64,000 nt of DNA. Source: Branchiostoma floridae (taxonomy: Eukaryota; Chordata; Leptocardii; Amphioxiformes; Branchiostomatidae). The notes under the pieces were generated by a model. It worked only from the letters and a program-made list of their open reading frames with translations, did no database searches and was not told where the DNA came from. Position 1 is the stretch's first letter. Every line of letters starts with the position of its first letter. Shown here piece by piece: positions 57,101 to 64,000 of this stretch. The stretch spans positions 6,805,134 to 6,869,133 of the forward strand of contig NC_049997.1 in NCBI RefSeq assembly GCF_000003815.2, read 5' to 3'. The translations under genes were made by a program, and so were the position numbers.

Positions 57101-57938
57101 TATCATTATATGAAATACTATTATTACTATTATTTATCTATTTAGATAGGACTTCTCTTCACATTTGCACAAAAGAGCAACAACTTCAGAAGTCAGCATA
57201 TACCCTACCTATGATTCTATTAAACAAAGATTGTAAAGATATGAACTGGCATTTGTGGTTGTATTGTCCTGAAATGGACTTCGAACTTCGAAATGGACTG
57301 ACTACAAAAACATATGTTTGTAAATAGTACTTTGAAACTGATTTTAAACACTAGAACTTTTAAAGCAAAACAGAACAATATAACTAATACTAATAGTTTG
57401 TGAGATAATTCAAATGAGATCAAGAAAGAAGCTATACATATGTACGAGCGCTTGAATGGATGGATAATGTAGACAGCCATTCATATTGTATAAGGTGCGA
57501 AATTTCGCAACTCGAACTAGACCTCATTATAATAATAAAGTCCATTGTACGCTCTTTGGCTTCTGTGACTTCAACGACAGCTATTTTTGGCTTGTTTCGA
57601 CCAATATCATGTGTTCTACCTTTTGAGTAAATTCAGGGAAATCTTCAGACAAAAGAACAGGACTAGGATAAAAGATTTACCTAAACTACGTCACGAATTT
57701 TGTCTATCAAACCCGGACCATACCGGCTTTTTTCTCATCCCTCGACCAGGTATCTGTGAAAAATGGCGTATATACGCCATTGCTCTGCGACTGACCAAAT
57801 AACAAGCACGTTGTTTGTATCCCCAAGTCTTCCTCAAATTTACGGACGGTAGAGTCAAACAAATCTTACCTTATTTGTCGGGATAGACCGAAGTTTCTTG
57901 AAGATTGCGGCGATGTCTTGCTTGGTAGGGTCGGCCAT
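45167..57938 (-). CDS. ARFGAP2/3: ADP-ribosylation factor GTPase-activating protein 2/3
   Basis: Fourteen coding exons join in frame to 537 aa (human ARFGAP2 521, ARFGAP3 516): 57870-57938, 56892-57010, 55956-56028, 55298-55429, 54394-54583, 53838-53912, 51499-51560, 50596-50738, 49540-49680, 48494-48631, 48107-48235, 46579-46699, 46010-46213, 45167-45184. Exons 1-4 form the ArfGAP domain: [18 protein letters not shown], zinc finger C-x2-C-x16-C-x2-C (CFDC...CIDC), then the catalytic-Arg region [12 protein letters not shown] and STQLDTNW. Exons 7-9 give [12 protein letters not shown] and [18 protein letters not shown]; exons 12-13 give [10 protein letters not shown] and [11 protein letters not shown]; the C-terminus is NTIQDKYGS. 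These are the ARFGAP2/3 basic stretch and Glo3 motif. The family triggers GTP hydrolysis on ARF1 within COPI coats at the Golgi. It is equally related to both vertebrate paralogues as far as I can see. Exons 5, 9 and 13 have partial duplicates beside them. Confidence 0.96.
45360..46009 (-). repeat. Three partial copies of ARFGAP exon 13 (3' half plus donor) in a TCACATGATC array
   Basis: The exon 13 end with its gtgagg donor recurs at about 45465-45512, 45661-45745 and 45853-45930 ('acctgtatggtattaacgac', 'gactagagtggcaattctgg'). The copies read [15 protein letters not shown] with an intact or nearly intact donor, but none has an acceptor. Between them are more than a dozen TCACATGATCA units with 'gagcctg' spacers. 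The whole block is a higher-order tandem repeat of about 190-240 bp units. Confidence 0.85.
47508..47703. mobile_element. CAGGGCTGTCTC-ended MITE
   Basis: Ends 'cagggctgtctcaagg' / 'cctagagacagctctg' are inverted repeats. The family also occurs at 53187-53395, 53403-53699 and 61793-61990. It lies in ARFGAP intron 11. Confidence 0.65.
47800..47925. repeat. Degenerate ATCACATGRTT array
   Basis: Repeated 'atcacatggttatcacat' and 'ttacatggttattacatgat' words, related to the TCACATGATCA arrays at 45360-46009 and 48640-48730 in other introns of the same gene. Confidence 0.7.
48640..48730. repeat. TCACATG-GGCATGAG tandem repeat
   Basis: 'atcacatggtcagggcatgagc' -type units repeated four times, directly upstream (reverse strand) of ARFGAP exon 10. 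Confidence 0.85.
49185..49539 (-). repeat. Two partial copies of ARFGAP exon 9 (3' end plus donor)
   Basis: 'ctcacctcctggtcccagct' and 'atccccatccctagtctc' occur at 49188-49230 and 49353-49400, matching the true exon end at 49535-49580. Each copy keeps a gtgagc donor and reads [11 protein letters not shown] or close. Unit length is about 165-180 bp and includes an (AAG)n tract and 'caatttcaacagacaacct'. Confidence 0.85.
49750..50195 (-). repeat. Copy of ARFGAP exon 9 (5' half plus acceptor) split by a MITE
   Basis: 'ctgctgtttcatgttcttac' to 'catgt' (49765-49797) and 'cttggtaggccaggcgcatg' 'gactggaccctaaaa' (50147-50175) repeat the 5' half of exon 9 including its attttag acceptor. The MITE at 49798-50141 with CATGT duplication interrupts it. 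As the real exon is uninterrupted, the duplication is older than the insertion. Confidence 0.85.
49798..50141. mobile_element. CAGGGTTCTAGC-ended MITE with 5-bp target duplication, copy 1
   Basis: 344 bp, 'cagggttctagctag' / 'ctggctagaaccctg', flanked by CATGT (49793-49797, 50142-50146). Internal 'agcgtagtgggccactacgc' subrepeats. Second copy at 52620-53019. Confidence 0.85.
50958..51437. mobile_element. DNA transposon remnant with AAGGTAGCAGAACACAGT ends
   Basis: 480 bp with 18-bp inverted ends aaggtagcagaacacagt / actgtgttctgctacctt (one mismatch). The reverse open frame inside (50891-51172) has no recognisable domain. In ARFGAP intron 7. Confidence 0.7.
52620..53019. mobile_element. CAGGGTTCTAGC-ended MITE with 5-bp target duplication, copy 2
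   Basis: 400 bp, 'cagggttctagccagg' / 'ctagcaagaaccctg', flanked by CTATT (52615-52619, 53020-53024). The same 'ttttagcgta' and 'gtagtggccc' inner blocks as copy 1. Confidence 0.85.
53187..53699. mobile_element. Two adjacent CAGGGCTGTATCCAG-ended MITEs
   Basis: 53187-53395 and 53403-53699 both begin 'cagggctgtatccagctttt' and end with ccctg preceded by 'gacaa' or 'gagacag'. They are in direct orientation, 7 bp apart. In ARFGAP intron 6. Confidence 0.7.
54627..54820. mobile_element. Most complete copy of the CAACTGGATATGATTTTGG MITE
   Basis: Arms from 'ccaaaaagtagtaactcaag' to 'catttcgg' are mirrored by 'acgtctgaccgtttccaaaa' to 'taactactttttggtg'. The loop contains 'atccactatccttcgtcag'. 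It sits in ARFGAP intron 4, just upstream of exon 5 on the transcribed strand. Confidence 0.75.
54881..54952 (-). repeat. Partial copy of ARFGAP exon 5 start with acceptor
   Basis: 'ccttgtgttcaggcgaagtg' and 'tgtcaatgtggagctgtggg' repeat 54531-54600 with a 25-bp deletion. The acceptor ccccacag is intact. The deletion removes MHEPTS-type codons and shifts the frame. It lies upstream of the real exon 5 on the transcribed strand, across a MITE. Confidence 0.8.
55565..55930. mobile_element. Degenerate ACTGTAAATGC-type MITE
   Basis: 'tactgtaaata' and 'atgttcgcaatggttttatt' at the left, 'cactccattttcccactact' and 'ccctgcaaacttaaa' at the right, with diverged sequence between. Between ARFGAP exons 3 and 4. 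Confidence 0.5.
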
Positions 57939-58434
57939 CTTGGAACTATGCTACGTCACCAAATTTACAGGAAGTGACCAGACGGTCAAAGTTTTCCACC
58001 CCTTCGACAAAAGAAGTCAACACTGTAGGTAACTCGTAACGCAATTATACGATTAAACTGCCTTACGGTAACATTTTCGCTGGTTTTACCGCGTTTTTCA
58101 GTATTTTTGGGCTGTCTTCTTGAGGTCAATGACCTGATATTACGTACGGTGTGCGCTCATTGGCTACTTTTTGCCGCAAATGAAATACAGGAAATGGATA
58201 GATTTTACGACAGTGATAACTTGCGGCTCAGATTTTGCGATGGAATTTCTTCAGTAGTTGCGTCACTTCCGTAAACAAAGTAGCGTCCCCACAAAAGACG
58301 CTGCAACACTAGTAGGCTCAAAGGTCGGGGTTTTGTTTTCCTTCCAGATCATTCTAGCACCTTCGCCGTGTTTTTCCCTCCCACGTTCGAAACGGTTAGG
58401 TGTATTTGTGCCTCAGCAACCGTCTTGACAAGAG
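57939..58434. promoter_or_regulatory. Probable bidirectional promoter, ARFGAP2/3 (-) and TCP11-like (+)
   Basis: The ARFGAP start codon (57938, reverse) and a probable TCP11-like 5'UTR exon ending at the AGAG|gtgagc donor (58434) face away from each other across under 500 bp. The interval is richer in GC and CpG than its surroundings. It has 'ctacgtcacc' (57951), 'aggaagtgacc' (57970), inverted CCAAT 'ctcattggct' (58157) and 'tgcgtcacttccg' (58258), a CRE/ATF-like site joined to an ETS-like site. There is no TATA box. These are features of housekeeping divergent promoters; start sites are inferred. Confidence 0.55.
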
Positions 58435-59743
58435 GTGAGCGTCGTTTTTTTCTCAATTTCTTGTCGTTTTGTGATGTTTTTAAGTGCCCGCAGCTGAACA
58501 GCTGATCTGTAAGCGTACCCCCACTGGTGGGGAAATTCCTGGGCGTAGAAATGTTTTGATCGGTCCAAAAATAACATCAGGGTTCGCCTTTCTGGTAGCA
58601 TGACGTTCTATTTTGGACAGGGAATCCTTTCATTCAGTTGCCAAGGCGGATTTAAAGACAAGATATGCAGAACGACAGATTTATTTTGAGGTTTTTGAAG
58701 CTGACAGACGCTTTTAATTACATAACCAGACTACAACATATAATTACCGACACTGGTAATTTTCCACCCCTTGTCACTTCAAGAAATTGCAGTCAGTGTG
58801 TCCATCTGTATTATTGTTTGAAACCGAGTTCCTTGTCATATCTATTTATGGCTTTAATGATTGATAATAATTTCCTGTTTTCCTTGACATTTTTGTAGTC
58901 CAGCTGTTCTATGTAATCTGAATCCACTTATGGAAAATAGGCGGAACTAACTGATTGATTGATTAGTGTTTACACAGATTAACTAATTAGTAATGCCTTA
59001 TCATTGGGCCAACCTCTTTTGTTTTTCCAATTATGAAGAAACCTATGCAATATAATTTATAATAAAGCTGATAGGCAGAGAGAGAGGTGAATAGGCAGAT
59101 GGGTATAGGGTAACCCTTAACTGAGTCACTTGTGCAAATATTGTGTGTGACTCATCTATTCAGTATTAGAAGGTGATTCCATCTTTTTAACATTGGCTAT
59201 TCAGGTAATGTTGAACAGAAATGCTACATAAAAAAGGTACAGCAGTGCTTCCAAAAATGACAAAGCTTGACAAAACTGATACGTGATAGAATTTTTTCCA
59301 AGGTTTGGCTTAAATGACTAGTATTTATGTTGATAGGTGATAGCTATATCCTATCTAGTTGTAGAATGAATGGTCTCTTGATGATTTAGTATCTAGTTCA
59401 AGGTTTTATTTTTATTACAACTCAAAAGCTCAATCCCGATGTGTCAGGCAAAGAAAAAAATGTTTACTTGAATGATTTGGAGTTGAATTCAATTCTCTAC
59501 AGCTTTACAAAGCCACTGGTTATGAAAAATACTATTTCTGTACTCCTACAGTCCCAGTAACTCTGCTGCGTCACATTGTTTTGGTCACGTCCGCTCCCGT
59601 CATTACGTCACCTTGACTTCAGCAGGGAAAATCAATGAGGTAATGGAGCCTGTTTCCTCTGCATGCTGCGCACATGGCACAGACGGCCAGTAGCCTGTGT
59701 TTACACAATCTCTTGCTGGCTGGGGTTAATGACCCCCTCCCTG

Positions 59744-59821
59744 AGCCTGACTAAAATCGCGCTCCTAGGGCGGCGGCAATACTATAGGGCTGGCCGCCAG
59801 GAGCGCGATTATAGTCAGGCT
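59744..59821. repeat. Hairpin of ~30-bp arms
   Basis: 'agcctgactaaaatcgcgct' pairs with 'agcgcgattatagtcaggct' with one mismatch, and the stem continues through cct..ggcgg. GC-rich and compact. Confidence 0.8.
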
Positions 59822-59907
59822 AAGACGGCCAGCTGTGTTGATAAACATTGGCAGGTGAAGGTCCTTTCAGAAGGGATCATCTCATCATTATGCCAAAAAG
59901 CTCAGTT

Positions 59908-60294
59908 AGGCCTAGGAAAAAAAATGTTGTGTTTCCTGTTTCAGTCCTGAAAAAATTAGGGTCGGTAGGTAGGTATTATCTTTTTTTTTGTGTTTTTTTT
60001 AGGCTGGCCAAAACTCTAGTGATACATATCACAATACTGTTGAACAAAGTAAACTGAAATGCATGATGACACTTGTCTTTCAATGTCAAACTTTAATTTT
60101 GTGCATGATAGATACGTTTATCCTTCATTAGATGGGACAAGCAGTGTCTCTACTTGAATAGGAAGCAGGCTAAATAAAAATTCTATCTGGAAGCTATGTG
60201 ACTCCACTGCCCAACCCAAAAAAAAGTCTAGGGTTGGCAGGTTTTTTTAGGGTAGGTAGGGAAACAGGAAACACAACATTTTTTTCCTAGGCCT
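59908..60294. mobile_element. MITE with AGGCCTAGGAAAAAAA ends
   Basis: 'aggcctaggaaaaaaaatgt' 'tgtgtttcctgttt' is mirrored by 'aaacaggaaacacaac' 'atttttttcctaggcct'. Arms about 34 bp, total 387 bp. The inner 'agggtcggtaggtagg' has an echo near the right end. Confidence 0.8.
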
Positions 60295-60420
60295 TACTCA
60301 AGCAACTGGATATGATTTTGGAAACTGTATGATTTTCCAAAGTAATATCCAGTAGCTTATAATGAGTAACTGCTTTTGAGCATATCTTATTACCTGGATG
60401 TGTAACCTTCATCGAGGTAT
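60295..60420. mobile_element. Partial copies of the CAACTGGATATGATTTTGG MITE
   Basis: Both arms remain ('aagcaactggatatgatttt', 'agtaatatccagtagctt') with a shortened loop and the end 'ttacctggatgtgtaacctt'. A second half-copy is at 63080-63175 in TCP11-like intron 2. Confidence 0.65.
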
Positions 60421-61792
60421 CACTTTGTGATACTAGAAAGATATTTTTGTTCTTGGGCAGCCAGCATTAAATTCTTCTCTGTTTGTCATTCGCTTTGATG
60501 GAGACAGTCCTACAAAGAAATTTACAATATGTCATTGTTTACAAATTTTCATCATTTTGTTTAAATTTTGACTTTCTTATATCTTAATTTTGACTTTCTT
60601 ATATCTTAATTCACACATTTTTGTCTGTGTTGCTATCAAGGTTGAGGAAATTATCTTCAAGTTTCATAAAAAGAAAAATTCTGTCAAATGATGGAATGAC
60701 AGGTGCTGGCTTGAGCCCTGTTGGGTGAAACTTTATCAATTTGAATCACAGACTGTGTAATAACTACAGTGAAGTTATTACAGTTTTATGACCCAATGTT
60801 ATGATGTATGAGTGTCACTGAAACTGGAACTGCTCTGCCAATAGGTCAGGTATGTCCCTGTTTGAGGTCAGGGCCAATGGCATTCACAGATACGTGCCGT
60901 GCACTCAAATACTGTTGATTGTATTGGCAAGATTTGATTTTGAAGTCCTCCTTGTCAGGTTTATTCTAGTTATAATTGCTGTTATAATAAATCATACTTT
61001 AAGTGATTGTACAGTAATTGTTTCTGGGGAATGCTGAATTTGTTGATGAGTTTGATTTTTCCTACTGCAGCTATTTTAATGGGAATTAGAGAGGTATATG
61101 AATGGGGTAGAAAATTTAGTTTTCCCTTCCATAAATTCAAAACCACACTTACTGTCCTTACCAATCTAACATCTTGTCTATTTGACTTTTATCAGTCTTT
61201 ACTTGGAAAGCTGTGATAAAATCTGTCTGTTTGAAGCAATTTGTTATCATCAAGATTTTAAATGAAACCAGCCATTCCCTTTTGATACGACTTAATCAGA
61301 TTTGCTGACAAGCATTTACACTTTGATAGATTTCTTAACCATGTTCCCTTATCAAATGGATTGCAAAAAGAGAAATCAAACATTGTCAACAAAAATGAGT
61401 CCATCTTTTTTCACCATGGATACTTGAGTATTTCTAAAGCCCTCTAGTCTTCACTATTATTGTTCAGCACTGTACTGTTGTATAGAAACTACAGCAGCAG
61501 TGATCTCTATATTTAGCTCTCACCATGGCAACAGTGGGGTGTGCGGTGTACTTAACATTACTGTGTCGTCAGGTCCGTTATCATCAGTTCATCGCTGCCA
61601 GGGTTGTTTAACCTCTACATTAGCTCTAGCAAAAATCAATACACTCAAGGTTGTCTGACCTAGCTTTCAGCCCAGTGTTGGTGCCTGTTGGGAGAACATA
61701 AAAATTCTACTTAGCACTTACTGTCAAGAAAATGTGAAGGCAAATTTAGTAGGCTGTTCATTTATTTTCTTTCTGAATCTTTTTCTTTTTGA

Positions 61793-61990
61793 CAGGGTCG
61801 TCTCCAGGACATGTCCCTTTGTACCAGGATGAAAATTTTACCCCATCTTTCAAAATATCTTTAAACGACACGAAACTGGTGATAGAAGTATTTTTTAACT
61901 TACTGGTAAAAAGAAGAATGAGAGGTTTAACAATGAAGGGTTCGCAGACAATGTCAATGAGGATGTAGAAATTATAGCTGGAGACAGTCT
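61793..61990. mobile_element. CAGGGTCGTCTCCAG-ended MITE
   Basis: 'cagggtcgtctccaggacat' / 'agctggagacagtct', relative of 47508-47703 and 53187-53699. Confidence 0.6.
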
Positions 61991-62001
61991 ATTAACCTAA
62001 T

Positions 62002-62383
62002 CAGGGTTCTCAGAATGTTTTAGTATAGTGGAGGGGCTGGCAAAGATAACCCGAAGCGACGCGCTGTTTCATGAAAATGGGTTCATTTTGCAATGACAGA
62101 GGGTGTCAAATACTACAAGTATAATATATTATAGCGATTCCTTTGCTGTGAAGTGGCTAAACGACTATTGTTTTGATCATCGCCCATTCACAAGTTTTTG
62201 CAGACAATGCCGACTGGAAAAGTGACGCCACTTGGCACAAAAACTATGAATTTTCATGAATTTTAGCAAAACTAACCAGGAAAATAGGGAAGAAACACAT
62301 TGAATTTCAAAAGTAGTATAGTGGTGCTGGGCTAGGAGTATAATGGAGGGCCGCCGTTATTCCATCCTCTGGGGAGGACTCTG
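62002..62383. mobile_element. 382-bp MITE, second copy
   Basis: Starts 'cagggttctcagaatg' and ends 'ctctggggaggactctg'. Flanking TAAT matches on both sides. Near-identical in reverse to 38363-38744. It abuts another MITE (61793-61990) on its left and lies in TCP11-like intron 1. Confidence 0.8.
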
Positions 62384-62606
62384 TAATTTATCTAGTCTAT
62401 CGAGTCTTAGCCAGGCTCTCTTTGGGGCAGCATGAAGCTCTCTGCCGCTGGGGAAGTTGTTTATTTTGCATTCAATAGAAACTAGCAAACTGCAGGGCAC
62501 AGCAAACTAGAACAACTCAATATAATAGTAATCTTTTGTTTTTTCAGAGGTGGTTTTGACTCGCCCACATCTTAAGTGTTCATCAAGGTAACCAATCACA
62601 GATTCC

Positions 62607-63992
62607 ATGATGCCCAACAACAACCAATCGGATGAGAGCAAGAACTCATCCAAGGATGTGGACATGCCGCCTATTGGAGATGGTCAGAATTGAACTTACT
62701 GCTTTTTTCTGGAAGTCTATTTACAGCATTGGAAATATACAAAAGTATATGTTGATGTGAATCTAGCTATAGTATAGTACATGTTTAATACAAGTTTATA
62801 AAGTGTAGCAACCTATAGGCTGATTTGAGCTTCTCATGAGTAGATAAAGGTTCAAATACAAACAAAAAAGTAAAGCTCTAGCCAACAAGCTTTTGATTGG
62901 TCCTCTGGTCCTTCTCAAGTTGGAATGACCCAACGTCTACATTTTGTATGTCACATGATGATGATGATGTCACATGACCTGCATGGTTAATTATTAAAGG
63001 ATCAGAGGATTGATCGAAAGCTTGTTGGTAAGAGTTTTACTTTGTATACAGAAGAAGCACATACAATCTCCACAACACGCCAAAAAGCAGTTCCTCAAGG
63101 AACTGGATATGATTTTGCTTGAGTAACTACTTCTTGGTGTATCTTATTACCTGGATGTCTAACCTTCATCGACAAATCTCTACAACAGTATTGTTGTTAA
63201 TTAATAATTTACAGGCCCTGAGTCCCCAGAGTCTAGTGAAAGTGACGAGCTGGCGTCTTCATCCGAGGGAGAACTGTTTGGGAAGCGTCGCCGCATGGGC
63301 ATCCCTGTCAGCAGCCCCTTCAAAACTCCCCCGGGAAGCCCCTTCAAGATGCCCATGACCATCCCTTCTCGTAAGTCGATCTTATTTCGAGTTGGAAGTT
63401 TTGAAGATAAAGGTAACTGAGGAAGCCCAATAGCATTCTTTAAGCCGTAGGGGCAGTAGATTTTTATCCTCTGTGTCCAGGCCTCCAGGGCATGGTATTG
63501 GACCAACTCTTTCCTTCCACCACATTTTATAACACAATACATCCCCAACGTCAGGTACCCGTTTTTACACCTGGAGGAAAACTGCGTCCAAAGAACACAA
63601 CAAAAAGACAAGAATGTTGCTTCTGCTAGACCAGCCACTTAGCCATTTATAATCAATGAATAAGGAGTCTAATGTTTTACAAGGATGAAACTGATCTAAC
63701 TCTGTGAGAAAATAGACACCCAAGTATTGCTGACAATTGTCAAATCTTATTCATATGTATACAGTCATCTGTAAATTTCTGTATTTCCACTCAATTCTCA
63801 TGTGCAATGCATCTTTTAATCACATGATGATAATCACATGACAATCACCTGTTCCCCAGCCTCCCCTCCCCAGTGGATCTCCCTGGAGGAACTGATGACT
63901 GTGTCCAACGGGGTGACTAACATGGCGCTGGCTCATGAGATCGCTGTTGACAATGACTTCCGACTACAGAAGTACATGCCACCTGAGAACAG
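62607..63992 (+). CDS. TCP11L1: TCP11-like protein, first three coding exons (partial)
   Basis: Exons 62548-62682 (coding from 62607; a second ATG follows directly), 63215-63370 and 63860-63992 join in frame; the last donor (AG|gtaaca) is at the window end. The start MMPNNNQSDESKNSSKDVDM is followed by an acidic Ser-rich stretch (PESPESSESDELASSSEGE), a basic KRRR and SPFKTPPGSPF repeats with SP/TP sites. The third exon gives WISLEELMTVSNGVTNMALA then HEIAVDNDFRLQKYMPPEN, the conserved opening of the TCP11 domain in TCP11L1/TCP11L2 (GVTNMALAHEI). Molecular function is poorly known; TCP11 itself is linked to sperm signalling. Choice of L1 over L2 is tentative. The 5'UTR exon is probably at about 58300-58434, sharing a promoter with ARFGAP2/3. 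Confidence 0.88.
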
Positions 63993-64000
63993 GTAACAGT

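Larger units (their letters stand above)
58435..62547 (+). other. Probable TCP11-like intron 1 (5'UTR intron)
   Basis: No coding exon supported. It holds a hairpin (59744-59821), a MITE (59908-60294), the MITE at 60295-60420, and two MITEs back to back (61793-61990, 62002-62383). Confidence 0.5.

Noticed and set aside
63201..63638. 145-residue reverse-strand open frame
   Set aside because: Antisense shadow of TCP11-like exon 2, whose frame, splice sites and homology are clear.

Overview
The window looks like euchromatin from an intron-rich, transposon-rich invertebrate deuterostome. A lancelet (Branchiostoma) is my best guess. This is inferred from vertebrate-like gene families (R3-type receptor tyrosine phosphatase, PRELID2, an ARFGAP2/3 pro-orthologue, a TCP11-like gene and an orphan class A GPCR), short exons with canonical GT/AG junctions, and many families of small non-autonomous DNA transposons. 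No database search was possible. There are no bacterial-type operons, rRNA genes, CRISPR arrays or intact tRNA genes.

Layout. (1) 1-3250: the last two coding exons of a receptor-type protein tyrosine phosphatase (+), followed by decaying tandem copies of its terminal exon. (2) 4651-18069: a complete six-exon PRELID2 gene (+), with introns filled by DNA transposons, including mariner remnants and a foldback element. (3) 20890-35568: an orphan rhodopsin-like GPCR (-). One large exon (21464-22968) carries TM1-TM7. Four interchangeable 49-nt first exons, plus one decayed copy, lie 6.5-12.6 kb upstream. (4) 36-43 kb: a gene-poor repeat zone with MITEs, LINE 3' ends, tandem arrays and SINEs. (5) 45167-57938: a complete 14-exon ARFGAP2/3 gene (-). 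(6) 57939-58434: a compact probable bidirectional promoter. (7) 62548-63992: the first coding exons of a TCP11-like gene (+), running off the window.

The most unusual theme is that the edges of exons are repeatedly tandem-duplicated in place. Four of the five genes show it: PTPR terminal exon x4 and a decayed catalytic exon; PRELID2 exon-4 donor x2 and exon-5 acceptor x2; GPCR C-terminal tail x4-5 and first exon x5; ARFGAP exon 13 x4, exon 9 on both sides, and exon 5 x2. Many copies keep an open frame and an intact splice site. They could be used as alternative exons, or they record a local duplication process. The GPCR first-exon array is the strongest candidate for a functional, undescribed arrangement.

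The genes do not form one pathway. ARFGAP2/3 acts in COPI vesicle traffic, PRELID2 belongs to a mitochondrial lipid-transfer family, and the PTPR and GPCR are membrane signalling proteins. Only ARFGAP2/3 and the TCP11-like gene are linked in layout, by head-to-head promoters.
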